Shown one piece after another: positions 1-7,633 of a stretch of DNA of 64,000 nt. The DNA lies in the NCBI RefSeq assembly GCF_003259905.1, contig NZ_QLMG01000009.1:62001-126000 (forward strand), read 5' to 3'. Position 1 is the stretch's first letter. Each line of letters starts with the position of its first letter. The notes beneath the pieces were generated by a model. The model saw nothing but the letters and a program-made list of their open reading frames with translations, did not search any database and had not been told where the DNA came from. A program made the position numbers and the translations under genes. This stretch comes from Salipiger aestuarii. GTDB lineage: Bacteria; Pseudomonadota; Alphaproteobacteria; Rhodobacterales; Rhodobacteraceae.

Positions 1-1753
1 TGTTCCGGAGGCCTTCGCGGCCCTCATCGGACAAGGGCAGAACTTCATGCAGGCTGTTCAGCCAGAGGATCACATTCAGCGCATCGACAAACCGTCCGAG
101 CTGTATGGATATCATGGCGAAGAGGCTTGCGGATGGAACAAGCTCCGGCCTGGGGCCGTCAGTGCCATCTGACAAAATGACCATTCTGACCAGCGCTGAT
201 AGCGACGTCGCGCGCGCTGCCCACAGAAGGCCTGCGCCGCGATAGGCAACAGAAAGACAATAGAGCGTTTCGAACTGCTCTTCCGCGTATTCCTCCTTCA
301 TGAAATAAATCGACGCTTTGCCAAGCCAGCGAATGGCCTCTATTGGCTCTTCGGCTTCGAGCCGCTGCTCGCCTCTTCGAAAGAGGATTTTTCCGGCTTT
401 TCCTTCTTTGGCCCTTTCGCCCATAAACTCAGCTAGCTTAAGCACCAGAGCATCGAATGCATCGCTGGCAGGAGCAAAGGGCTGTAGCGCATCGATCACT
501 TGATCGATCATCTCAGCAGGAAATTCTCCAAGTCCATGTGCTTGATCAATAACATCGGAAAGGCCGTTCCAGACTGCATCCAGGCTTTCTACATCTGTCT
601 TGACGGATGCAGACGATAGCTCCAGCAGGTGGCCAAGCGCCTTTCCATAAAGCGCATTGTTTGGCCGGGACGCGTCTGCGCTAATCTCCTGAACCTTGAC
701 TCGCAGACGTTCGCCGCGCGCCTCAATCTCAAGTTCCTCAGCACCTTCCCAACCCTGCATAACCCGCGCAGTCAGAACCGTGTACAGGTTGGACAACTTG
801 GATATGTCGTCCGCGTGGTTCTCCTCAAACGCAAGCGCTTCAATCTCCTCGTATGATTCATTGATGGCGTCAATTTCATCGAACCACCACAGATCGGTCC
901 AGGCGCCCTCATAGATGGCCTGCATTTTCTGCCGCCTAGTTCCGTGCTTCTTTGCCAGTTTTATTGCCCGGTCAAATCGACCGACTGTTTCGATCCGCGG
1001 CCTTTCCAGCATTCTCGACAACTGCGCAGCTTCCAGAGCGTCCACGACCCGCTGCGTGATTTCTCCGCCGTTTTGTCCTCCCTTGGCGATCCGTTCTTCG
1101 AGTGCGTCTAGAGTCTTCCTCCGTTCAAAATCGCGCGGCCCGACCACCATTTTGGACTCGTCATACTGACCAGCCTTCAGATATTCATATGCAAGGTCTT
1201 TGTGATCATGCTCAAAAACCCGGTCAATAATCCATGATCTGTCATGAATCGTGACGGGAACATTGAACTTTTTGACGAGTTCGTCCTCGACCCGCAGGCG
1301 ATCCTTGGATCGCGCCGCGCGGCTGGTGACGAATATAATTCTGTCGTAAGAACGACCTGTATCAACAATGCCCTGGACGTCGCTCCGAACTTTCGGCGCC
1401 CATTTTTCCTTCGCGCTGAAAGCAAATCCCCACCTTTCCGCACCTGAGCCTGGCAGTCCCTGAAACCAGCGGTCTGATATCTCGGGCGCAACGGAGTAAG
1501 TCTCCGTATCTACTTTTCCGTCGCCGCCGCCCTCCGGCCCGGTCTGAGGACGGAGGTTCGGGCAAATCTCTCTCTCGCACAGCTTGCGCGCAAAAATCTC
1601 AAAGTCCTGGTGCTGATTCCGCTGAGTTAAGCTTTCCAAATGATGGCTCAGCTCGGATTTTGCCAATATGTATACGCCCTCAGTTTTGCTGTCCGAGAAT
1701 AGATAGGGTCTGTTGTGCCTCATGATTTCAGAGGGCCGGGGAAAATTGTTCAT
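1..1753 (-). CDS. Large protein with PD-(D/E)XK-like nuclease N-terminus, partial (runs off left edge)
   Basis: An uninterrupted minus-strand frame opens with ATG at 1753 and stays open to base 1, at least 584 codons; the C-terminus is outside the window. The N-terminal 130 residues contain FEIFARKLCEREI, then GGGDGKVDTE (about residues 71-80), then WGFAFSAKEKW (about 101-111). This spacing of an acidic DGKVD element and an AKEKW lysine element resembles the D...(E/Q/S)xK core of Mrr-like restriction nucleases. An IIFVTSR strand and a DRSWIIDRVF segment follow; the remainder is mostly helical, TPR-like in appearance, with no ATPase motif up to the edge. Large nuclease-plus-helical-repeat proteins of this style are common in defence islands, so a role as a phage-defence effector is inferred. 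The open frame is certain; the nuclease assignment is moderate; the exact family is not recognised. Confidence 0.7.
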   Translation of the reverse strand, partial: MNNFPRPSEIMRHNRPYLFSDSKTEGVYILAKSELSHHLESLTQRNQHQDFEIFARKLCEREICPNLRPQTGPEGGGDGKVDTETYSVAPEISDRWFQGLPGSGAERWGFAFSAKEKWAPKVRSDVQGIVDTGRSYDRIIFVTSRAARSKDRLRVEDELVKKFNVPVTIHDRSWIIDRVFEHDHKDLAYEYLKAGQYDESKMVVGPRDFERRKTLDALEERIAKGGQNGGEITQRVVDALEAAQLSRMLERPRIETVGRFDRAIKLAKKHGTRRQKMQAIYEGAWTDLWWFDEIDAINESYEEIEALAFEENHADDISKLSNLYTVLTARVMQGWEGAEELEIEARGERLRVKVQEISADASRPNNALYGKALGHLLELSSASVKTDVESLDAVWNGLSDVIDQAHGLGEFPAEMIDQVIDALQPFAPASDAFDALVLKLAEFMGERAKEGKAGKILFRRGEQRLEAEEPIEAIRWLGKASIYFMKEEYAEEQFETLYCLSVAYRGAGLLWAARATSLSALVRMVILSDGTDGPRPELVPSASLFAMISIQLGRFVDALNVILWLNSLHEVLPLSDEGREGLRN

Positions 1754-2393
1754 ATCGAATTCCAAGCGGCCATAAACGCAAGCCAGTGGTACGTAGTGGT
1801 TGGGCAAGGTCTCTCGTTTATGGTATGATATGTGCCGTGCAAGCGCTAGATGTTGTTGCCCATATGACCTGAAAGTGGATTCGGTAGGCCTCCTGAACAA
1901 CGCCAGCCATGGGGTTTACGTGTGTGTGGTGGGCGCACCCTTCGGGCTGGGCTGTTGGGAACGGAGCCTGAGCAGTTCCCATGCTGATCGTCGCGACACT
2001 CTCTTCGCCCGAAGGCTTCAGGTCATTCAAGTTGGAAAGCGGTTCCTGATGTTGGACGGTCAAGAATGCTGCGACTGGCGACGAACGGCAGGTTCAGAGA
2101 TACCGCAATGCGGCGCGAGGCGGCTCGATGAACGACCGCTTCTCTAATTGGGTGTTTGGGTCAAGCTCGTTTTCCTTTATTCTTTTGGGTCATTGTCACT
2201 CATCCGGGTCACGCTTCTCTTCGCAGTCTGGTTGATGCCGTGATGGCACCGCTGCACGCATATGTCGGATCGGCAGTGGATAGCCTTGCTTTGAGACGCG
2301 CTTCACGTTGCGCAGCAGCCATTTTCGGCTTCGTCCACAGACCTCGTCCGGTGAGGGACGACCCCGCTAGGATTTGGTGGTCGGCGTTTTAGA
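1754..2393. other. Intergenic stretch without a supported gene
   Basis: About 640 bases separate the start of the nuclease-like gene from the end of the IS110 transposase gene. Short open frames occur on both strands but none has a convincing ribosome site, recognisable protein or coding look. The right part probably belongs to the insertion sequence's downstream flank, but I could not define an element end. Confidence 0.4.
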
Positions 2394-3428
2394 TCATGCC
2401 TTGCCTCCCACCTGATCCTGACGGAATTCCGTGCCATCAATCCACATCCGATGCAGTAAGACGGCGATTTTGCGTGCAACAGCAACAACGGCGCGACGAC
2501 GACCCTTGGTGCGCATCAAGCGCATGCCCCAGGACTTGATCTGCGACCCAGCCATCGTGCGCATCAGCAACGCATTCGCGGCCGCGTACAGCGTCGCACG
2601 GACATCTCGGTCGCCTGCTTTAGAGATGCGACCGGGATTGTCGTGTTCTCCCGACTGATAGCGTTGTGGGGTCAGGCCAAAATGCGCGCCAACCGTCCGA
2701 GACCGTTTGAAGCGTGCCGGATCGTCAACCGCAGCTTTGAAGGTTAGCGATGCAATCGGCCCAACACCTGGGACCGTCATCATCCGCATGCAAACCTCGT
2801 CATGGCTGGCCGCGCGTTTGACCCGCCGATCCAGCTCCAGATAGTGCTGGTAGAGAACCACGCGGGCATCCAAGAGCGGGACCAAGGCATGCGCCAGAAC
2901 GTCATCAATCTCGATGAGCGGCCGGACGACGCCGTCAAAGCTCCCGTGTTTCACCGTCATTGGAAGGCGAATGCCAAAGATCTTCAACAGGCCACGAACT
3001 TCGTTGGCGAGATCCATCGTCTTCTTGAGCAGTGCCTTGCGTGTACTCAGCAAAGCACGGACCCCGTGTGCCTCTCGGCTTTTCATATGAACTGGGCTGA
3101 ACCAACCAGTGCGTAGAACTTGAGCGATGCCACGCGCGTCATTCTTGTCTGTCTTGTTACGCATTGCCGACAGCGCCGCATTGACCTGACGTGCTTCCAT
3201 ACACACGACGTCAAAACCTTCTGCCTTCAATCCAAAGAACAGATGTTGGCTCAGCGTGCCTGCTTCAAAGCCGATCCGTTCAATCGGATGGGGAAACGCT
3301 CCGAGGCACTCAGCGATCTCGCCAACTTCACATGGCAGCTCTCGCTCAAGCAACACCGTTCCCTTGCCATCAACAATGCAAAGCGCACAGGATCGTAGCG
3401 ATACGTCTATTCCAGCAAAATATTCCAT
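2394..3428 (-). CDS. IS110-family transposase
   Basis: A 344-residue protein. The N-terminus reads MEYFAGIDVSLRSCALCIVD, the typical start of the RuvC-like DEDD domain of IS110 transposases (first Asp at about residue 8). EAGTLSQHLFFGL and KNDARGIAQVLRTGWF (Asp about 97) continue that domain. The C-terminal half has VPGVGPIASLTFKAAV and FGLTPQRYQSGE, hallmarks of the Tnp_20 domain with its catalytic serine region. Length matches full-length family members, so it appears intact. It stands alone between the nuclease-like gene and small unknown genes, consistent with independent insertion into the plasmid. Confidence 0.93.
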   Translation of the reverse strand: MEYFAGIDVSLRSCALCIVDGKGTVLLERELPCEVGEIAECLGAFPHPIERIGFEAGTLSQHLFFGLKAEGFDVVCMEARQVNAALSAMRNKTDKNDARGIAQVLRTGWFSPVHMKSREAHGVRALLSTRKALLKKTMDLANEVRGLLKIFGIRLPMTVKHGSFDGVVRPLIEIDDVLAHALVPLLDARVVLYQHYLELDRRVKRAASHDEVCMRMMTVPGVGPIASLTFKAAVDDPARFKRSRTVGAHFGLTPQRYQSGEHDNPGRISKAGDRDVRATLYAAANALLMRTMAGSQIKSWGMRLMRTKGRRRAVVAVARKIAVLLHRMWIDGTEFRQDQVGGKA

Positions 3429-3640
3429 TTCTCATCTCCCTTGTTCACAGTCATCCTGTGATCCTATCGGGAGCTCGACCTCAGAACAGAGGGTAGCCCA
3501 ATTACGCATGCTCTGGGCCGAACACGATGCAGCACCTGGGAAAGAGGCGTCCATGCTGCGATGTGCGTGACTGTCTACAATGGTGAAGGTTTCGACATGG
3601 GCAAGCCCCGTAAGCGGGGCCGGGCTGCTGAGGCTCCGCC
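2394..3640 (-). mobile_element. IS110-family insertion sequence (ends approximate)
   Basis: The element is recognised by its transposase. IS110 elements lack inverted terminal repeats and usually make no target duplication, so the ends cannot be read off directly. Here I include the transposase gene and its upstream flank (3429 to about 3640), where IS110-group elements encode the bridge RNA; the flank contains a perfect 6-bp hairpin GCCCCG-TAAG-CGGGGC at 3605-3620. Both boundaries are guesses and comparison with other copies would be needed to fix them. Confidence 0.55.
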
Positions 3641-3844
3641 CTGAATTCTGACCTTGCTGTATTCCTGTGCCAATACGTCTTGGCCTGTCTCATCCTGAGC
3701 CATCCCAAGACGTTTGCCACATGGTCGCCTTCACGATCCACTTTCAGCCCTGACGGGTCTGCATCCCTCTTGCAAGGTGGACGCTGCCGCCGGGCGAAGC
3801 CGAGGGGCTCAAGTGTTCGCCACCTGGCATAAGATTCCGAAGGG
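3429..3844. other. Non-coding flank of IS110 transposase
   Basis: About 416 bases with no credible gene. The part next to the transposase start is where a bridge RNA is expected in IS110-group elements. A strong short hairpin lies at 3605-3620. An open frame across 3502-3741 (minus) has no family resemblance and is treated as spurious. Confidence 0.4.
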
Positions 3845-4114
3845 CTATGCGTCTGGCTTCTGGTCGAACAGAATAACGTGCGCGCCTTCGTGACTGTCAG
3901 GGTTGCCTACCAGCACGAACGGCATATCCGACCCGTCTTTCTCGTAGAGACAGCGGTATTTCATCTGGCCGCTGAGCGGATCGCGCACTTGGTCATAGCG
4001 AAAGCTGTGCTGAACGCCGTCTTCGATCCAGGCCTTGACGCCATCGGGGGTCACCAGTGCAAGCGGCGCGCCGTCCAGCAAGATTGTCTCGCCAACGTTG
4101 AAAATCTCTTTCAT
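3845..4114 (-). CDS. Hypothetical protein, 89 aa
   Basis: A small acidic soluble protein with no signal peptide, transmembrane segment or metal motif. It has alternating hydrophobic strands (ETILLDGAPLALVTPDG, MPFVLVGN) that suggest a small beta-rich fold. The upstream sequence on the minus strand (gagacccatgag) offers a plausible ribosome site. It sits upstream of, and points toward, the IS110 element, near another small gene of the same strand, and may be an old plasmid accessory gene. I do not recognise the family. Confidence 0.5.
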   Translation of the reverse strand: MKEIFNVGETILLDGAPLALVTPDGVKAWIEDGVQHSFRYDQVRDPLSGQMKYRCLYEKDGSDMPFVLVGNPDSHEGAHVILFDQKPDA

Positions 4115-4274
4115 CTCATGGGTCTCCTATCGGTTCTCTTTGGTAGCGTTGCAAGCCGTCGTCGCCTTTGCAACGATCTCTGCCCCGCGTGTTCTCTCTC
4201 TCGGTGTCATTGCCCCCGGATCACAATCGTGTCCTGCTCCGGTCGCTCGCGAGCATTTTAGTGCTGGAGGCGGT

Positions 4275-4454
4275 CTATCCTGCGTCCTCATAGGGCTCGT
4301 ACCTCAGGTTCGCACCGTCCGACGGCTCAAAGTCATCGGACCATCTTGTACGGCGCATGCCGCAGATCCACTGGAACACGACGCCAACCTCGACATCTTC
4401 ACCGTTTACCGTCGCCCAAATGACTTCGACCGGGTAACCCGCATAATTCTTCAT
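4275..4454 (-). CDS. Hypothetical protein, 59 aa
   Basis: A short open frame beginning MKNYAGYPVEVIWATVNGED. An AGGAG-like site stands six bases before the ATG at 4454, which decides this start over the TTG two codons upstream. It contains a strand-rich N-terminus, one cysteine and a tryptophan-rich middle (VFQWICGMRRTRW), and an acidic tail. There are no hydrophobic segments. It is followed downstream by another unknown small gene on the same strand. The function is unknown. Confidence 0.45.
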   Translation of the reverse strand: MKNYAGYPVEVIWATVNGEDVEVGVVFQWICGMRRTRWSDDFEPSDGANLRYEPYEDAG

Positions 4455-4524
4455 GCTCAACTCCTGACCTCCATTTGGTCGGAGCCGCAGTTATCAGGTG
4501 GCAGGTATATGCCTGTACCTATAT

Positions 4525-4977
4525 ATGCTTGGCCAACACAAAACGGAGTTTACAAACTTGCTTTACAGGCCTCTACATATTGCGCTCTTTCTGGGCGCGG
4601 CTTCATCGGCTGTCGCTGCCGAGTGGGAGATCGGCTTGTCGCGAGGTCTGGAGACCTATGCTGCGACTGCAAACGACGGAACTTTGCTCTTAGTTTGCGA
4701 TCCTGACCGTGTCTACAACCCAAACGTGAGCCATGCGTACTTTTTGTCGCGTTTTGACGATGACCAATTCCCGCAACAAGTTGTTCTTCTCGCGGCGACC
4801 GGAGAGCAGGCTGCCTTTTCTGTGCAAGACGGGATCGCAACGCAACGCGATGCTGATCCTGCCGAATGGGCACAGCTCATCGACATGATCGAGGCGGGCG
4901 GTCAGATCGCTGTCGTGACCGCACGCGATGCCTTTACGCTGGATCAGGACGCGCTGCCCGGGCTTCGATGCCGCTGA
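4525..4977 (+). CDS. Exported hypothetical protein, about 150 aa
   Basis: The product begins MLGQHKTEFTNLLYRPLHI and continues into a hydrophobic stretch ending SSAVAAEWE, which reads as a cleavable signal peptide with an AVAA cleavage site. The mature part (about 120 residues) has LLVCDPDR and a beta-rich look and no recognised domain. A GTG at 4498 would add nine residues; the ATG gives the more normal signal peptide. The 3' end overlaps the convergent virC2-like gene by 44 bases. It lies beside the relaxosome genes, so a transfer-related periplasmic role is possible but unsupported. Confidence 0.5.
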   Translation: MLGQHKTEFTNLLYRPLHIALFLGAASSAVAAEWEIGLSRGLETYAATANDGTLLLVCDPDRVYNPNVSHAYFLSRFDDDQFPQQVVLLAATGEQAAFSVQDGIATQRDADPAEWAQLIDMIEAGGQIAVVTARDAFTLDQDALPGLRCR

Positions 4978-5623
4978 TCTTTTGAGCGAGCTCTTCGATC
5001 TCGGAGTGCAGCAGCGCCTTACCGAAGGCGGATAACAGCTGCGTCACCCCATAGACGTTGAGCGGGTCATCAATGCCTGTCTGCAACGCCGCCATATGGG
5101 CGGCGTCGAGTCTGATCATCGATTTCATGAAGGGGGCACCAGTGCCTTTGGACTCGGCCAGGCGTGGTCGTGCAGCGGAGGCAACCTCATGCCAGGTCGC
5201 GGTGTCGCGCAGGTTTTGCATGCGGGCGCGAACCGCTTTGATCAAGGCACGCCGAACGTAGTCCGGATCAAGGCCAGATCGTTCTGCCAGCGCCTCAATC
5301 CGTGCCTGATCCTCAGCTCCGATGCGCACGTAATAGGTTCGAGACTGCCCTTCGGTGCGAGTGCTGCAAGCATCATCCGCCACCGGCTGGGTGGATACCC
5401 CCGAGTTGATGCGCGCCGTTTCAGCCGCGGCTGCCTTTTCCCCTTTCCGGGGTTCATTCTTGACCACTGATTTTACCGCTGGGCCTTCTGTCGCGACCGC
5501 TTCCGCCGTACTCTGATCGAACGCGGCATATTTCGTGGCGCTCGTGGCGAACTGCCGCGACCGCGCCAGCCTGTCTTCGTTCGAGACAGCGGTCCCGGAC
5601 CGGTTTGGAATCTTCCTAGCCAT
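4934..5623 (-). CDS. virC2: VirC2-like ribbon-helix-helix transfer accessory protein
   Basis: The 229-residue product starts MARKIPNRSG; its ATG overlaps the end of the upstream parA/virC1-like gene (AATGGCTAG), implying translational coupling. Residues 1-100 are polar and low in complexity. The C-terminal half has two strand-helix-helix-like units: YYVRIGAEDQARIEALAERS and FMKSMIRLDAAHMAALQTG. The latter aligns well by eye with the matching position of Agrobacterium VirC2, which carries a tandem RHH fold and binds DNA next to the T-border (overdrive). The order virC1-virC2 beside virD1/virD2 supports the call. Sequence similarity is modest, so the symbol is tentative. Confidence 0.6.
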   Translation of the reverse strand: MARKIPNRSGTAVSNEDRLARSRQFATSATKYAAFDQSTAEAVATEGPAVKSVVKNEPRKGEKAAAAETARINSGVSTQPVADDACSTRTEGQSRTYYVRIGAEDQARIEALAERSGLDPDYVRRALIKAVRARMQNLRDTATWHEVASAARPRLAESKGTGAPFMKSMIRLDAAHMAALQTGIDDPLNVYGVTQLLSAFGKALLHSEIEELAQKISGIEARAARPDPA

Positions 5624-6407
5624 TGGCAGCATCCACCACGGCCTCGATGTCGCTAAGGATCTCACTGCATAAGGCGAGGGCGGAGGAAAGATGCCCCGCC
5701 TGCAACCGATGACGAAGATCTTGTTCATAAATGTCCCGCACATATCCCAGTGGCCCGGTCAGCGGCATGCGCTGGATCGCGGCGAGATGGGGCACCGGCG
5801 TGGGCAGAAGTGGCAGGGTTGAAATCACCTCGAAGACCTCAAGGTCCTGCCGGTGAACCCTGCTTCTTGCCGCATCACGCTCAAGGTCATCGCCTGCGGT
5901 CACGAAATCGATCGCGCGTTTGTCCGCGTTCATCAATACCGCGGAAAACAGCGGGGCGGGGTCATCCGGTCCGAGGGTCTCGATCATGCGCATAACCCAT
6001 GTCAGGGTTTTCAGGGCCGCCACGAAATCCGATTGTACCGGCACGGCCGGCACCAGGATCATGTCGCAGGCCAGCGCCAGTGTTTCGGTGTCGGGATGCT
6101 CGCCGGGGCGGGTGTCGATCAGAACCAGATCAACACCTTCAGCCTCAAAGCTGTCCAGCGCGTGGTAAAGGCCTTCAACGGTCTCGGGGGCATCGGCCAC
6201 GGTCAAGCCCGTGGGCCATGGAAGGCGTGGCAGATCACCGAAGTCGGCGCGCGCGCTTTTTGATTCCCATTCGAGGATCTGCTTGTCAGCATCCGCATCC
6301 ATGACATGCACACGGCGGCCGCGTGCCAGCATGGCGGACGCAAGCATCTGTATGAGAGTTGTCTTTCCCGAACCGCCCTTCGCGGAGATGGCCGTCACAA
6401 CAAGCAT
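5616..6407 (-). CDS. virC1: VirC1-like ParA-family ATPase
   Basis: A 263-residue P-loop ATPase beginning MLVVTAISAKGGSGKTTLIQ, the deviant Walker A of MinD/ParA proteins (lysine at position 10). VHVMDADADKQ and VDLVLIDTRPGEHPD supply the A' and Walker B regions. There is no N-terminal helix-turn-helix, which separates it from RepA/ParA partition proteins with autoregulation. Its partner gene overlaps its 3' end and encodes a VirC2-like protein. The oriT-like region and virD genes lie just upstream and divergent. In Ti plasmids VirC1 recruits the relaxosome to the cell pole and stimulates T-strand formation; a similar role is inferred. A pure partition ATPase is the alternative. Confidence 0.75.
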   Translation of the reverse strand: MLVVTAISAKGGSGKTTLIQMLASAMLARGRRVHVMDADADKQILEWESKSARADFGDLPRLPWPTGLTVADAPETVEGLYHALDSFEAEGVDLVLIDTRPGEHPDTETLALACDMILVPAVPVQSDFVAALKTLTWVMRMIETLGPDDPAPLFSAVLMNADKRAIDFVTAGDDLERDAARSRVHRQDLEVFEVISTLPLLPTPVPHLAAIQRMPLTGPLGYVRDIYEQDLRHRLQAGHLSSALALCSEILSDIEAVVDAANG

Positions 6408-7084
6408 TCAATGTCTCCATAACGTATATTTTGCGCCGTTATGGCGATGCCTCGGGATGGCGTCCAGACCTTGCGCGATACAGACGTTCAACCTTTGGGT
6501 CAGACAGATGTGTATCTGCTGAGGCGATGTGCTGTTTTGGCGATCATCTGCGTACGCGTTCGGTCAATTGGTCAGCAGGTCACTCACGCCGACCGTGATT
6601 GCAGCGTCCATCCTTTTCGCCATCGCGTCGTTGTGGCAATTTCCCAATGCTGCCATCAGCCTTCGAGGTGTCGGGTCACCTGACCATCGACTATCCGTAT
6701 CAGCGCCGACGTAATACGCACGGTGCTGCGCAGGCGTTCCAATCCCACAAGGTCTTCTTCTCCTTCCGGGAGAACCCCTTTGAGCATTCAACGCTAATGA
6801 AGGGATATCGTGTCGGCTGCGCCGACGTCATTCCCGCGCCTGTTCAGGATCCGGGCTGGGGTCCCGGATCGCGGCGCGGGGGAGGCGGTGTCCCTTCGGT
6901 CTGTTCGTTGTCGCGTGGGGTTTACAGCAGGCATGGCCAAGGCCCTGCCTGCTGATCACCGAAGGTGCGACAACGGACCGAAGGGACGTTGACAGGAACG
7001 GTATTGTGTATGACAAAACTTGTGCGGCGACTCATTAGAGTTTTCGTGTTTACAAAAACTATCTAATGATAAATCTTGCCGGCT
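6408..7084. other. oriT: Candidate oriT region between virC1 and virD1-like genes
   Basis: A 677-base non-coding gap between divergent relaxosome genes. At 6990-7014 it contains TGACAGGAACGGTATTG, which matches the T-DNA border/VirD2 nick consensus in its TGACAGGA core. To its left is a nested palindrome: outer arms 6890-6914 and 6967-6987 (GTCCCTTCGGTC...), inner arms AGCAGGCA (6926-6933) and TGCCTGCT (6946-6953). To its right is another inverted repeat (7032-7069). A hairpin GTCGGC-TGC-GCCGAC lies at 6812-6826. A nick sequence flanked by dyads next to relaxase genes is the normal architecture of an origin of transfer. The nick position itself is inferred. Confidence 0.65.
7032..7069. repeat. 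Inverted repeat before the virD1-like gene
   Basis: TCATTAGA plus GTTTT on the left is mirrored by AAAAAC and TCTAATGA on the right, around a short loop. It sits 15 bases before the virD1-like start and about 20 bases from the nick-like sequence. It could be a relaxosome binding dyad, an autoregulatory operator, or both. Confidence 0.6.
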
Positions 7085-7633
7085 ATGTCCAAACGCCTCT
7101 CCACCATAGCCCGACAAGAGGTTCTCCGGCTCGCTGCTCAAGGGCTTGGCGATGGGGAGATCGCCGTGCGTGTTGGCTGCTCCCGGCCCACTGTCGCCCG
7201 CGTGCGGGCGCGCGGTGTGGTGACGGATCGAACCACAAAGGGCCGCGTGCTGCAGGTTCGGGTGTCCGCCCGTGAGGCTGAAGCATTCGAGGCGCTTGTG
7301 GCTGAGACGGGCATGACCACGTCGGGTTTGCTCCGGCACATGATCCGTCTGTCATCCGGCATTGTCGCGTTTCGCCGGGACGAGGTCACGGCGCTCAAGG
7401 CGTCGGCCAATCAGCTCAATGCCTTGGCGCGCAATCTTGTGCAGATGCTGAAGCTTGCCCATGCAGGCAAGCTGCGGTGGAACGCGCGCGACGCGGCACT
7501 GGTCGGTCGGCTTGCGGACCGGGCTGAAGAGGTTGCCCTGGCTGTGCAGGCTTTGCGCGCGGCCTCGCTGCGCGGGGCCTTCGTCCGGTTGTCCGATCTT
7601 CGGGACGTTGGGGAGGGGCAGCGCGATGGCTGA
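7085..7633 (+). CDS. VirD1/MobC-like relaxosome accessory protein
   Basis: A 182-residue basic protein. The N-terminal 45 residues form a helix-turn-helix-like unit (LAAQGLGDGEIAVRVGCSRPTVARVR). A strand (VLQVRVSAREAEAFEALVAE) then opens a ribbon-helix-helix/MobC-like segment, with LLRHMIRLSSG. The rest is helical, including NQLNALARNLVQML, which matches the conserved Asn-rich helix of MobC/VirD1-type proteins (typically NQxNxxA). Its stop overlaps the relaxase start by eight bases, so the two are translated together. Such proteins open oriT and help the relaxase nick. ATG at 7085 is preferred over the in-frame TTG at 7076. Confidence 0.75.
   Translation: MSKRLSTIARQEVLRLAAQGLGDGEIAVRVGCSRPTVARVRARGVVTDRTTKGRVLQVRVSAREAEAFEALVAETGMTTSGLLRHMIRLSSGIVAFRRDEVTALKASANQLNALARNLVQMLKLAHAGKLRWNARDAALVGRLADRAEEVALAVQALRAASLRGAFVRLSDLRDVGEGQRDG

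Noticed and set aside
1800-2147. Plus-strand open frame of 115 codons after the nuclease-like gene
   Set aside because: No recognisable protein, no good ribosome site, and overlapping frames of similar length on the other strand; coding cannot be supported.
3502-3741. Minus-strand open frame of 79 codons upstream of the IS110 transposase
   Set aside because: Composition is low-complexity Arg/Pro/Cys, it covers a strong hairpin, and the position is expected to be non-coding in IS110 elements.
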